Shown here piece by piece: positions 11,123 to 25,159 of a stretch of 64,000 nucleotides of DNA. Below the pieces are notes generated by a model. That model worked only from the letters and a program-made list of their open reading frames with translations. It was not told the DNA's origin and searched no databases. Both the position numbers and the translations under genes were made by a program. The DNA comes from Glandiceps talaboti. Lineage: Eukaryota > Hemichordata > Enteropneusta > Spengelidae. The stretch covers positions 3,271,963 through 3,335,962 of the forward strand of contig NC_135551.1 in assembly GCF_964340395.1 (NCBI RefSeq). Reading direction: 5' to 3'. Within the stretch, counting starts at the first letter, position 1, and each line of letters opens with the position of its first letter.

Positions 11123-13285
11123 TCAGTGTTTTAATACCGAGAAAGTTAGTGACCTGGTTAGTTAATTATTCAGTGATTAGACTAAGTGGGAGTGCGCATG
11201 TTTCCCATGGATCCCCGCGAACCGTGATATTCAAATCTTAGGCCGGCGTGACCGAGTACGTGAGGTGAGCTCGTTTACCGTTTTTGAAATATACAATTTT
11301 CGCTATGTTTTTACCCATGCAACTACTTCAAATACCTTATCTAACTTTATGTACTTCTAAAATATTGTAATATGTTATGTATGAAATTGCAACATTTGTG
11401 CGTAACTAGTTAGTATAGTTGTTTGTGAGAAAAATTGTCAGTGACGTACGTCGTTTCCAAATACACTGTTTTTGTTACAACACACGATACATGTGACTGT
11501 GTGTGACATTACATTTTACTATAGAAGGCAGAACAGGTGCACGTGTCTCCACTTGTTGCATACAGGGCTCGAAATGAACTTTGTTGTTTAGTAGTCACAT
11601 TGACTACCACCTGTTGAAAATATAGTCAACAGGGAATACTTGGGCCAAATAAAAAATGTAGTCAACAGGGAATACTTGGGCCAAATAAAAATATAGTACA
11701 CATTTCCGATAACCGCTCGACCCTAATTATTTTCATGTAAAATGATAACAATTCACTTCTGTTTCCTTCATGCCTAGCCTCTACAGTCACTTTGTAAAAA
11801 AACAAGATCGTATTCCAGAGAGGAACCTGGTCTTTTTAGACTAAAAGTACATGTGTCTGCTTAAGGTGTTTTGTCTATTGGCAGTGTGTCGAACACCTCA
11901 TTTTTGGTTATAATTTTTTGGTGCAACAATTTACTCAATTGTCACTGTCACCACACTTCAAAAGATAATAATAGTACATAATATTGCGAAATATTTTTTC
12001 CTGCCGAAATGCAGGCATTGTATTTGCACATGTCATCACAGGAAACCATGCATGCAGGCAGATTCAAATGGTTAATTTTGAAGTACATTAATGTATCATG
12101 CCCAGTAAAAATGATGAGACCACAGATTTGTTGGTGCAAGTTGAATGCTATTTGTAGCCCATAGCAACCTTGACTGAACTAGACAACACTGAATGGTACT
12201 GGGGTACTAGAAACTATACAGAAACACAGATAATACATGTAGATAACAGTGGAGTTTTGTCGAGGCATAGTTGAATACCTCAAGTGTTTTTACAGTGTAC
12301 TGATATAGAGAAAAGGGAAAGGCAAAAATACCCAAATGTCTCTAATATATTTTATCAAACCATAGACCATAGACCTTACTGCTACATGTAGGGTCTATGG
12401 CCAAATTGAAGTAAGTAACAAGTAAAAAGTATTTTATTTTCTATTTTGTTGTTAATTTCTGTAAGTTCAGATGACATTCAATTTAGTTTCTTGTGAGCTG
12501 GGTTATTCTCAGCTGCAATAATTGTAGCTTGCTTTTTATTCTATTTCATATTTTATGTCATGACTCACCATTTTTTGTTGTATTTTTTCTCTTATGGTGT
12601 TTGCAAACCTAAACATAGCATAGTGAGAGTGATATAGCAAAACCGCTACAGTGCTGCATCTAGGCTATTCTGTATTGTCACTAACATTGTACAACCTCAG
12701 ACCATGGTCAAACGGAACCTAGCTGTTGTAAACAGACATTTAGTAAACAGCAGTTTGAATTAAACTGGGCACAACATGTTTGAAATACAGAGACTTATAT
12801 TACACTTCATCATTTAATAAGAATAGTTGATGCCTCTTTACATCATAGTTCACATTCGCAAACAATTTTTGAAGTTCCCCTGGCATTTCATGCATACATA
12901 AAGAGACATATAAAACTGTTCTTATCAAACCATGATATATGTATGTAATGGCTTGTGAAGAGGCTGCATAGCAGCTCAAGGACTAGTACACATGTGTGTC
13001 CCATATACAATTTTTTGGGTGGTTTTACCCAAGGATGCATTGTGGTGCAATGACTATGCATGCACATTCTATATACTATGCGCATTATCTATGCAGAGGG
13101 CGCTATTTACAATATCATGAGGCAGCCGGTCACAAATGAATCTACCCTGAGCAGGCTTATGGGCTTTGCCTAGTTATGATATTACAAGCTTCTGCTGTCC
13201 TATCCTGCTATGCCAAACGTTATTAATCCAATTCATTTGTTTACTTTTCTTGGAGAATATATTGTTCATGGTCCCAAGAATCATT
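11123..13285. other. Long AT-rich stretch without a recognised gene
   Basis: Near 11180-11280 the sequence is unusually CpG-rich for the neighbourhood, with a donor-like GTGAG/GTGAGC at about 11261-11270; a first exon or promoter is possible but unsupported. A short direct duplication (ACAGGGAATACTTGGGCCAA) lies at about 11628 and 11666. A small hairpin with ATAGACC/GGTCTAT arms lies near 12363-12402. Open frames at 11948-12139 and 12888-13085 (both -) are unremarkable. Confidence 0.35.
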
Positions 13286-13380
13286 AGGACAGTACAATAT
13301 AGTTATTTTGGAACAGTAAATTGGAAACGAATGCGACATTTCCAATTTACTGTTCCAAAGTAACTGTATTGTACTGTCCT
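13286..13380. repeat. Near-perfect 42 bp-arm hairpin (MITE or pre-miRNA-like)
   Basis: Arms 13286-13327 and 13339-13380 are complementary along their whole length. In + strand RNA the only deviations are two G-U pairs. The loop is 11 bases. The arms begin AGGACAGTACAATA and end TATTGTACTGTCCT. The size and pairing fit either a very young foldback MITE or a small-RNA precursor; strand and expression are unknown. Confidence 0.9.
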
Positions 13381-14639
13381 TTACTTTCCTTGTTTTGTAA
13401 CAGGTTCTGTTCATCCAAAGTATGATGTCGGCAGATTTTGTTTATTAAAAATAACATGAATTTATGTCAATGTGAAAATCAGTGCATTGTAGTCATATAC
13501 TATATAGGTCATTAACTTTGAATCAATTACTGTAAGTTTGCCTAAGCTAAAATCTGAGTGTTCAAGGTGATGACATTCAATAGACTCTATGTTCCAATAA
13601 CATTGTGTGTGTGCCAGAGTATCAGGTGGAGTCAAGTTACATATTTTTCATTTTGTAATGAGTGATCTGTCAGAAGGTGTTTCTTATCTTAATTTAGATT
13701 GTTCTTTTGGAACATAAAATGTGCATGTTATGTTATACACTAATTTTGTCGGCAATCACTCAATGTTTTAGCTGTGAAGTGGGACTTGATGCTTCTGTCC
13801 GTGTTCCTTTCCTTCTTGAGTCTTGACACTCCAAATAATGCAAGTCTTCATTAGAAAAAGTAATGCCTCCAATTTTGATTTCTTATTATATCTTCTTTAG
13901 AATTTAGTACATTGCCATACATGTATGGAAAACGCTAGTCTGAAAGGAAAATACCATTCACATTGAGAAGTCCAGCTATATGTAAATGTAGTTGAGAGCT
14001 GAGACACAAACTTTTAACCCTCTGATCACAACATGGGTTTCTTTAAGTTTCAAAGTAGGGGGATAATTACAAACATAGCATGCAGCCTGCCTGCTATGCA
14101 GGCATGGGGGTTTGGAGGGGGGTGTTTCCCCTCCCATAAAAACCTTTTTGAAAAATAACACCTACGTCCTTGTGGAGGACAGTTAGAGTACCATTCAGAA
14201 GTAAAATAACCACTTAATAATATAATGTATCACTAATTGTATGGTTTTACATGTTTAAATAATTTCAAGTACTAGACTAGTAGTTATATTGTCGCAAGTA
14301 ATAAAACACATCAAAATGCACAGTGGAGGCCAGTTAAAGTACCATTTAGAAATTAGAGATACAAAATCATAAAATTATTATGTACATTTACATTACAACT
14401 CATTGCCATGGTAATCATTATGATAAATATGAATATATTACTTTTATGTTGCCCAAAGCTTTTTCAAACTGTAGGACATGGTGTCCCATAAACCATTTTT
14501 CTGGGCATCATACATTTTTGTGGATTTACTGCAGTGTTTCCCGGCTGTGTTTTGTTTTTGTTTAGTCAAAGTCAACTGTCTGTACTGGCTTGCCTTTCAA
14601 AAGTACCAAATATGAAAGAAAACTAACTACTGGGCAGAT
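13381..14639. other. AT-rich stretch without a recognised gene
   Basis: Two similar stretches (GAGGACAGTTAGAGTACCAT near 14175 and GAGGCCAGTTAAAGTACCAT near 14326) show a diverged local duplication about 150 bp apart. Open frames at 13976-14161 (-) and 14380-14565 (+) have no recognisable content. A G/C-tract stretch at 14100-14135 resembles other G/C-tract repeats in the window. Confidence 0.35.
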
Positions 14640-15689
14640 TGAGACTATACAGACTTCAATTGACTTTCTATAGACTTCCAATGACTTTCTGTAGTCCTCC
14701 ATTGCCTTTCAATATACATGTGCATGTACTTCCACTGACTTTCTATAGACCACCATTTACTTTCGGTAGACCTCCATTTATTTTTAATATGCTTCCATTG
14801 ACTTCTATTGATCTCCAGTGACTTTCAGTATACTTCCATTGATTCTCAATATACTTCTATTGACATTCAATAGCCATCCACAGACTTTCTATAGACATCC
14901 ATTGACTTTCTATAGATATGCATCGACTTTCTATGGACATCCATTGACTTTCTATAGATATGCATCGACTTTCTATGGACATCCATTGACTTTCTATAGA
15001 CCTCCATTGACTTTCTATAGACCTCCATTGACTTTCTATAGACATCCATTGACTTTCTATGGACATCCATTGACTTTCTATAGACCTCCATTGACTTTCT
15101 ATTGACATCCACTGACATTCTATAGACATCCACTGACATTCTATAGACATCCACTGACTTTCTATATACCTCCATTGACTTTCTATAGACATCCATTGAC
15201 TTTCTATAGACATCCATTGACTTTCTATGGACATCCACTGACATTCTATTGACATCCATTGACATTCTATAGACATCCACTGACATTCTATAGACATCCA
15301 CTGACTTTCTATAGACATCCATTGACTTTCTATAGACATCCACTGACATTCTATAGACATCCATTGACTTTCTATAGATATGCATTGACTTTCTATAGAC
15401 ATCCACTGACATTCTATAGACATCCATTGACTTTCTATAGACATCCATTGACTTTCTATGGACATCCACTGACATTCTATTGACATCCATTGACATTCTA
15501 TGGACATCCACTGACATTCTATTGACATCCATTGACATTCTATAGACATCTATTGACATTCTATAGACATCCATTGACTTTCTATAGACATCCACTGACT
15601 TTCTATAGACATCCACTGACTTTCTATAGACATCCACTGACTTTCTATAGACATCCATTGACTTTCTATAGACATCCACTGACATTCTA

Positions 15690-16165
15690 TAGACATCTAT
15701 TGACATCCTTTGACTTTCTATAGACATCCATTGACTTTCTATAGACATCCATTGACTTTCTATAGACATCCATTGACTTTCTATAGACCTCCATTGACAT
15801 TCTATAGACATCCACTGACTTTCTATAGACATCCATTGACATTCTATAGACATCCACTGACTTTCTATAGACATCCACTGACATTCTATAGACATCCACT
15901 GACATTCTATAGACATCCATTGACTTTCTATAGATATGCATTGACTTTCTATAGACATCCATTGACTTTCTATAGACATCCATTGACATTCTATAGACAT
16001 CCATTGACTTTCTAGACATCCACTGACATTCTATAGACATCCATTGACATTCTATAGACATCCACTGACTTTCTATAGACATCCATTGACTTTCTATAGA
16101 CATCCATTGACTTTCTATAGACATCCACAGACTTTATATAGACATCCATTGACATTCTATAGACA
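15690..16165. repeat. Higher-order block in the 21 bp array, copy 1
   Basis: The order of unit variants here, including the 19 bp short unit at about 16010 and the rare CCACAGACTTTATATAG unit at about 16125, is repeated at 18.2-18.68 kb, about 2518 bp downstream. A shorter match to the same marker lies near 16386. This shows duplication of blocks of many units, not only single-unit slippage. Confidence 0.8.
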
Positions 16166-18207
16166 TCTATTGACTTTCTATAGACATCCATTGACTTTCT
16201 ATAGACATCCACAGACTTTCTATAGACTTCCATGACTTTCTATATACCTCCATTGACTTTCTATAGACATCCATTGACTTTCTATAGACATCCATTGACT
16301 TTCTATAGACATCCACTGACATTCTATAGACATCCACTGACATTCTATAGACATCCATTCACTTTCTATAGACATCCATTGACTTTCTAGACATCCACTG
16401 ACATTCTATAGACATCCATTGACTTTCTATAGACATCCATTGACTTCCTATAGACATCCATTGACTTCCTATAGACATCCACTGACTTTCTATAGATATG
16501 CATCGACTTTCTATAGACATCCTTTGACTTTCTGTACACATCCATTGATATTCTATAGACATCCACTGACATTCTATAGACATCCATTCACTTTCTATAG
16601 ACATCCATTGACTTTCTATAGACATCCACTGACATTCTATAGATATCCACTGACTTTCTATATACCTCCACTGACTTTCTATAGACATCCATTGACTTTC
16701 TATAGACATCCATTGACATTCTATAGACATCCATTGACTTTCTATAGACATCCACTGACTTTCTATAGACATCCACTGACTTTCTATAGACATCCATAGA
16801 CTTTCTATAGACATCCATTGACTTTCTATAGACATCCACTGACTTTCTATAGACATCCATTGACATTCTATAGACATCCATAGACTTTCTATAGACATCC
16901 ATTGACTTTCTATAGACATCCACTGACTTTCTATAGACATCCATTGACATTCTATAGACATCCACTGACTTTCTATAGACTTCCATTGACTTTCTGTACA
17001 CATCCATTGACTTTCTATAGACATCCATTGACTTTCTATATACATCCATTGACTTTCTATAGATATGCATCGACTTTCTATAGACATCCACTGACTTTCT
17101 ATAGACATCCATTGACTTTCTATAGACATCCACTGACTTTCTATAGACATCCACTGACATTCTATAGATATCCACTGACTTTCTATATACCTCCACTGAC
17201 TTTCTATAGACATCCATAGACTTTCTATAGACATCCACTGACTTTCTATAGACATCCATTGACTTTCTATAGACATCCACTGACTTTCTATAGACATCCA
17301 TTGACTTTCTATAGACATCCACTGACTTTCTATAGACATCCATTGACTTTCTATAGACATCCATAGACTTTCTATAGACATCCACTGACATTCTATAGAC
17401 ATCCATTGACTTTCTATAGACATCCACTGACTTTCTATAGACATCCATTGACTTTCTATAGACATCCATTGACTTTCTATAGACCTCCATTGACATTCTA
17501 TAGACATCCATTGACTTTCTATAGACATCCATTGACTTTCTATAGCCATCCACTGACTTTCTATAGACATCCATTGACTTTCTATAGACATCCACTGACT
17601 TTCTATAGACATCCATTGACTTTCTATAGACATCCATTGACTTTCTATCGACATCCACTGACTTTCTATAGACATCCACTGACTTTCTATAGACATCCAT
17701 TGACTTTCTATAGACATCCATTGACTTTCTATAGACATCCACTGACATTCTATAGACATCCACTGACTTTCTATAGACATCCATTCACTTTCTATAGATA
17801 TCCACTGACTTTCTATAGACATCCACTGACATTCTATAGACATCCATTGACTTTCTATAGACATCCACTGACATTCTATAGACATCCATTGACATTCTAT
17901 AGACATCCATTGACATTCTATAGACATCCATTGACATTCTATAGACATCCATTGACATTCTATAGACATCCATTGACATTCTATAGACATCCACTGACAT
18001 TCTATAGACATCCATTGACATTCTATAGACATCCACTGACATTCTATAGACATCCACTGACTTTCTATAGACATCCACTGACATTCTATAGACATCCATT
18101 GACTTTCTATAGACATCCACTGACATTCTATAGACATCCATTGACATTCTATAGACATCCATTGACATTCTATAGACATCCATTGACATTCTATAGACAT
18201 CCATTGA

Positions 18208-18683
18208 CATTCTATAGACATCCATTGACATTCTATAGACATCCACTGACATTCTATAGACATCCATTGACATTCTATAGACATCCATTGACATTCTATA
18301 GACATCCATTGACATTCTATAGACATCCACTGACTTTCTATAGACATCCATTGACATTCTATAGACATCCACTGACTTTCTATAGACATCCACTGACATT
18401 CTATAGACATCCACTGACATTCTATAGACATCCATTGACTTTCTATAGATATGCATTGACTTTCTATAGACATCCATTGACTTTCTATAGACATCCATTG
18501 ACATTCTATAGACATCCATTGACTTTCTAGACATCCACTGACATTCTATAGACATCCATTGACATTCTATAGACATCCACTGACTTTCTATAGACATCCA
18601 TTGACTTTCTATAGACATCCATTGACTTTCTATAGACATCCACAGACTTTATATAGACATCCATTGACATTCTATAGACATCT
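18208..18683. repeat. Higher-order block in the 21 bp array, copy 2
   Basis: Partner of 15690-16165. It shares the 19 bp unit (about 18526) and the CACAGACTTTATATAG variant (about 18643) in the same order. Only the 3' half is a clear match, so the left boundary is approximate. Confidence 0.7.
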
Positions 18684-21235
18684 ATTGACTTTCTATAGAC
18701 ATCCATTGACTTTCTATAGACATCCATTGACTTTCTATAGACATCCATTGACTTTCTATAGACATCCACTGACATTCTATAGACATCCACTGACATTCTA
18801 TAGACATCCATTCACTTTCTATAGACATCCATTCACTTTCTATAGACATCCATTGACATTCTATAGACATCCATTGACATTCTATAGACATCCATTGACA
18901 TTCTATAGACATCCACTGACATTCTATAGACATCCATTGACATTCTATAGACATCCATTGACATTCTATAGACATCCATTGACATTCTATAGACATCCAC
19001 TGACTTTCTATAGACATCCACTGACATTCTATAGACATCCATTGACATTCTATAGACATCCATTGACATTCTATAGACATCCACTGACATTCTATAGACA
19101 TCCACTGACATTCTATAGACATCCACTGACATTCTATAGACATCCACTGACATTCTATAGACATCCATTGACATTCTATAGACATCCACTGACATTCTAT
19201 AGACATCCACTGACATTCTATAGACATCCACTGACATTCTATAGACATCCATTGACTTTCTATAGACATCCACTGACATTCTATAGACATCCATTGACAT
19301 TCTATAGACATCCACTGACATTCTATAGACATCCACTGACATTCTATAGACATCCACTGACATTCTATAGACATCCATTGACATTCTATAGACATCCACT
19401 GACATTCTATAGACATCCACTGACATTCTATAGACATCCACTGACATTCTATAGACATCCACTGACTTTCTATAGACATCCACTGACATTCTATAGACAT
19501 CCACTGACTTTCTATAGACATCCACTGACATTCTATAGCCATCCACTGACTTTCTATAGACATCCATTGACTTTCTATAGACATCCATTGACTTTCTATA
19601 GACATCCACTGACTTTCTATAGACATCCACTGACATTCTATAGACATCCACTGACTTTCTATAGACATCCACTGACATTCTATAGACATCCATTGACTTT
19701 CTATAGACATCCACTGACTTTCTATAGACATCCACTGACTTTCTATAGACATCCATTGACTTTCTATAGACATCCATTGACTTTCTATAGACATCCACTG
19801 ACATTCTATAGACATCCACTGACTTTCTATAGACATCCACTGACATTCTATAGACATCCACTGACTTTCTATAGACATCCACTGACATTCTATAGCCATC
19901 CACTGACTTTCTATAGACATCCATTGACTTTCTATAGACATCCATAGACTTTCTATAGACATCCACAGACTTTCTATAGCCATCCACTGACTTTCTATAG
20001 ACATCCACTGACTTTCTATAGACATCCATTGACTTTCTATAGACATCCATAGACTTTCTATAGACATCCACAGACTTTCTATAGCCATCCATTGACTTTC
20101 TATAGACATCCACTGACATTCTATAGACATCCACTGACTTTCTATAGACATCCACTGACATTCTATAGACATCCACTGACATTCTATAGACATCCACTGA
20201 CTTTCTATAGACATCCATTCACTTTCTATAGACATCCACTGACTTTCTATAGACATCCACTGACATTCTATAGACATCCATTGACTTTCTATAGACATCC
20301 ATTGACATTCTATAGACATCCACTGACATTCTATAGACATCCATTGACTTTCTATAGACATCCACTGACATTCTATAGACATCCATTGACATTCTATAGA
20401 CATCCACTGACATTCTATAGACATCCACTGACATTCTATAGACATCCACTGACATTCTATAGACATCCACTGACTTTCTATAGACATCCACTGACATTCT
20501 ATAGACATCCACTGACATTCTATAGACATCCACTGACTTTCTATAGACATCCATTCACTTTCTATAGACATCCACTGACTTTCTATAGACATCCACTGAC
20601 ATTCTATAGACATCCATTGACTTTCTATAGACATCCACTGACATTCTATAGACATCCACTGACATTCTATAGACATCCACTGACTTTCTATAGACATCCA
20701 TTCACTTTCTATAGACATCCACTGACTTTCTATAGACATCCACTGACTTTCTATAGACATCCACTGACATTCTATAGACATCCACTGACATTCTATAGAC
20801 ATCCACTGACTTTCTGTACACATCCATTGATATTCTATAGACATCCATTGACATTCTATACACAGCCATTCACTTTCTGTAGACATCTAGACTTTCTATA
20901 GACATCCACTGACTTTCTATAGACTTCCATTCACTTTCCATAGAAATCCACTGATATTCTATGCACATCCATTGACTTTCTATAGGCATACTCTGACTTT
21001 CTATAGACATCCAGACTTTCTATAGACACCTATTGACTTTCTATAGACATAATCTGACTTTCTATAGACTTCCTTTGGCTTTCTATAGACATCCATTCAC
21101 TTTCTCTAGACATTCACTTTCTATACAGGTCCATAGACTTTCTGCTGGCAATGGCATCCATTGACTTTCGATAGTTTTTTTTATAGCCTTGCACTGATTT
21201 TCTATAGACTTCCATAAACATTCTATAGACATCCG

Positions 21236-22306
21236 CAGGGATGTAGAAAATAGTCGGAAGCTGGTTAAAACAACCGACTGGCAGCAATAAATTTCCGGCT
21301 ATGAAAATGGATATGTTTATTAAAATTGGTCCTGAAATCTATGAAATCTTTACAATTTATCATGTTTATTGTTTAATGTTTCCGATGCCTACTCACCAAA
21401 TTGCAAAACGTGAGAGAAAATCATGTTTAGTGAGAAGATTTTTGAGGCATTAGTCAAACTTACTGACACATATTTTTTCTAAGTTTAGAGCACTGAATGG
21501 GATAAAAATGGATCTAAATGACTTTTGATACTTGCTAAAATACTATTTACTTGCCTTTATTGTCTTAAATTATGTAATAGTTAAAGGATAAATTAGGTAA
21601 CCGTTAAAGTGCCATGGCCTGGGAAATGGGAGAACACATTTTGACCTCTCATGACCTCCAATGAATCAATGGGAGAAGACACCATAATGTGTTATTTTTA
21701 GTACTAACTTTCAAATGGTACCATTTGCTTCCCAAAATTCTGGCTACCAATAGATCTAGACAAATCAGTTTGAGCAATTTGTCACACATTTATAAATACA
21801 TGTATTAGAGAAAGTCTCTCAAGTTTGAATCACAGTTTCAGAGAGATAGCTGATCTTCACACTGATCAAAGTGATGATCTTGAAAAAGTAAGTCCTGCAA
21901 ATCAAACTGTCAAAACTACATGATTGGTACTTATTTAAAAAAAAGGATACACTAGATAAAATAAACCAATTCTTTTTTGTGTTGTACATTTACATCAATT
22001 TTTGTCCAGTGAGTTTGGCTATTAAATTGGATATCTTGTTTTGCTAATTGATTTTGAGTTAAATTGCTAAGAAATCTTTAACCCCAGAAGAAACTCAGAT
22101 TGTTCCTTACCTCAATAATACTATTGGGTGATATCAACAATTGATTGTCCAAATAGTGTCAGGAGAGGCCTAGTTATGGGGTCTTCAAATGGAAATTTGT
22201 CTGTGTTGGTAAACCATAGTATTCAATTTAACTTTTGTTCCAAACACTACTTGAAAATTTTACCTGAATTATTTTACTGCATGTGACACATGTCCTTATG
22301 GACGAG
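21236..22306. other. Single-copy island between minisatellites
   Basis: About 1.07 kb of AT-rich DNA interrupts the 21 bp family. I see no open frame over 60 codons, RNA gene or transposon end. The same satellite resumes at 22690, so this island and the 49 bp array may have been inserted into or trapped within one ancestral array. Confidence 0.5.
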
Positions 22307-22689
22307 CCTGATAAGGGGTCACAGGTGCCTGTAAGTTTATATTACCCTCTGTCTCTGTTATAAGGGGTCACAGGTGCCTGTAAGTTAATATTACCCTCTG
22401 TCTCTGTTATAAGGGGTCACAGGTGCCTGTAAGTTTATATTACCCTCTGTCTCTGTTATAAGGGGTCACAGGTGCCTGTAAGTTAATATTACCCTCTGTC
22501 TCTGTTATAAGGGGTCACAGGTGCCTGTAAGTTAATATTACCCTCTGTCTCTGTTATAAGGGGTCACAGGTGCCTGTAAGTTTATATTACCCTCTGTCTC
22601 TGTTATAAGGGGTCACAGGTGCCTGTAAGTTTATATTACCCTCTGTCTCTGTTATAAGGGGTCACAGGTGCCTGTAAGTTAATATTACC
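22307..22689. repeat. 49 bp minisatellite, about 8 copies
   Basis: The unit begins AAGGGGTCACAGGTGCCTGT, runs through TATTACCCTCTGTCTCTG and ends TTAT. Copies are almost identical, differing mainly by TTTATAT or TTAATAT. The last copy is cut at ATTACCC and joins the 21 bp satellite directly. Confidence 0.95.
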
Positions 22690-24345
22690 CTTATGACTTT
22701 CTATAGACATCTACTGACTTTCTATAGACATCGATTAACTTTCTATAGACATCGATTGACTTTCTATAGACATCCACTGACTTTCTATAGACATCCATAG
22801 ACTTTCTATAGACATCCATAGACTTTCTATAGACATCCACTGACTTTCTATAGACCTCCATTGACTTTCTATAGACATCCACTGACTTTCTATAGACCTC
22901 CATTGACTTTCTATAGACATCCACTGACTTTCTTGATACCTTCATTGACTTTCTATAGACATCCACTGACTTTCTATAGACCTCCATTGACTTTCTATAG
23001 ACATCCACTGACTTTCTATTGACATCCATTGACTTTCTATAGACATCCACTGACTTTCTATAGACCTCCATTGACTTTCTATAGACATCCACTGACTTTC
23101 TATAGACCTCCATTGACTTTCTATAGACATCCACTGACTTTCGTGATACCTTCATTGACTTTCTATAGACATCCACTGACTTTCTATAGACCTCCATTGA
23201 CTTTCTATAGACTTCAATTGACTTTTTATAGACAACCATTGACTTTGTACGGCTTTTAATAGATTTTCCATACACTTCCATTGATTTCAATAGCCCTCCA
23301 TTGGCTTTCTATAGATCTCCATTGTCTTTCTATAGACATCCATTGCCTTTGAATAGACTTTCTGTAGACTTCCATAGACTTTCTCTTGAAGTGCATTGAC
23401 TTTCAATAGACTGCCATTGACTTTCTATAGATTTCTATAGCCTTCCATTAAATTTCTATAAACTTCCATAAACATTCTATAGACATTCATTCATTTTCTA
23501 TAGACATCCACTGACATTCTATAGACATCCATAGACTGTTTACAAACTTCCATTGACTTTCTTGATACCTCCATTGACTCTATAGACTAGACATCCATTG
23601 ACTTTCTATAGTCTTCCATTGACTTTCTATAAACTTTTTACAGACATCTATAGACTTTCTATAGACTTCCGTTGACTTTCCATAGACATCCATAGACTGT
23701 TTACAAACTTCCATTGACTTTCTTGATACCTCCATTGACTCTATAGACTAGACATCCATTGACTTTCTATAGTCTTCCATTGACTTTCTATAAACTTTTT
23801 GCAGACATCTATAGACTTTCTATAGACTTCCGTTGACTTTCCATAGACATCCATAGACTGTTTACAAACTTCCATTGACTTTCTTGATACCTCCATTGAC
23901 TCTATAGACTAGACATCCATTGACTTTCTATAGTCTTCCATTGACTTTCTATGAACTTTTTATAGACATCTATAGACTTTCTATAGACTTCCGTTGACTT
24001 TCCATAGACATCCATAGACTGTTTACAAACTTCCATTGACTTTCTTGATACCTCCATTGACTCTATAGACTAGACATCCATTGACTTTTTATAGACATCC
24101 ATGAACTTTCTAGACTTTTCCTTTGACATTGTATAGACTTTCTTTACACATCCATTGACTTTGTATAGACAACCATAGGCTTTCTATAATTTTCCATTGT
24201 CTTTCTATACTATCCATTTACTTTCGATAAACTTTCTATACACGTCTATTGACTTTCTATAGACTTCCATTAACTTTCTATAGATCCCCATAGACTTTTT
24301 ATAGACATTCATTAACTTTCTATAGACTTTTATAGCCTTTGATTT
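22690..24345. repeat. 21 bp minisatellite, second, diverged array
   Basis: Same family as 14.6-21.2 kb but with more CTCCA and TTCCA variants and progressive decay to the right. The open frame at 22691-23290 (-) is a product of the period. The sequence after 23.3 kb is diverged enough that the period is only locally visible. Confidence 0.95.
23526..24090. repeat. 161 bp higher-order repeat, about 3.5 copies
   Basis: The marker AGACTGTTTACAAACTTCCA recurs near 23533, 23694, 23855 and 24016, a spacing of 161 bp. Each copy contains about seven diverged 21 bp-type units in the same order, including TTTCTTGATACCTCCA and CTATAGACTAGACATCC. Confidence 0.9.
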
Positions 24346-25159
24346 GGGTAAAAAATGTCATAATGGTCATAATTTGGTGGGAACGTTCTTAGTGGTATGT
24401 AGTTTAAGAATCATTCATGACATTGATCCCATCACTAATAAACAAATTAGGTCTTAAAATGTGTAGTTTTGGTCAAAAATCTTTAAATCCAAAACTACCA
24501 AGCAGATAGGGGATATATACATTTTGGGATATATAGATGATAATCTATTATAAAGCATGTAATGATCTCTCAGGCAATGCACAATTGAGTAAACATTTAA
24601 AAAATGGATGCAACCATACCTAGCAACAATACCACACCCATAGCAACAACTAAACAATGGTGTGTGTGGTAAAGGTAACAACAGGACTGGATAGACAACT
24701 GGATAAACATTCTGTAATTGAATGCCTACCCGGTATACCTAGCATGTGGATAAATATTTTAAATTGTGTACAGTTGTGCTACAACACCACTGGTGCTACT
24801 TTTTGGCAATGTCTAGCTTGTTAGGAAATGTGGTGACCTTCTTTTTTCTTTTTAGATATGAATTCATTGCTATATATTCTATACACCTGCAAAGATCTGT
24901 TTGGTTTAACATGAAACTAGTGAACCTCCGTATTGTTTGCAAAAACAGTTTACTTGGCTCATATATTATTAATTTTTGATTATGGAATAACTGGATAATT
25001 GGCTTTGTATAAACAATTGTCAATATTTTGTGAAAGTGTAAGTCGATCTTCATCCTATAAGGTAAAACATCCCCACATTTTTGGAGCCTATGGGACAGTT
25101 ACTCCACTTGTACCTTTAGACTTTTGCAGAACTGACATTTATTTGTTTGCTTCTTTCAG
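24346..25159. other. Single-copy DNA, no gene recognised
   Basis: Short open frames at 24454-24681 (-), 24746-24979 (+), 24796-25053 (-) and 24999-25226 (+) have AT-driven composition. A pyrimidine-rich acceptor (TTGCTTCTTTCAG) closes this stretch at 25159. Confidence 0.35.

Larger units (their letters stand above)
14640..21235. repeat. 21 bp minisatellite, 6.6 kb main array
   Basis: Roughly 300 copies of a 21 bp unit built on CTTTCTATAGACATCCAYTGA. Two sites carry most variation: C or T in CCAYTGAC, and T or A in GACWTTCT. The first 250 bp and the last 350 bp are degenerate; the centre (17.4-20.9 kb) is very uniform. Because 21 is a multiple of 3, frames stay open for hundreds of codons on both strands, encoding seven-residue repeats such as MSIESQW and TFYRHPL. 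No splice context, start context or non-repetitive domain supports a protein. A 19 bp unit (TTTCTAGACATCC, two bases short) at about 16010, 16386 and 18526 marks duplicated blocks. Confidence 0.97.

Noticed and set aside
16359-20886. Open frames of 718 and 734 codons on - and 374-462 codons on + encoding MSIESQW/TFYRHPL repeats
   Set aside because: They are fully explained by a 21 bp period without in-frame stops. Several frames on both strands are open at once, there are no splice sites or unique domains, and the ends are arbitrary.
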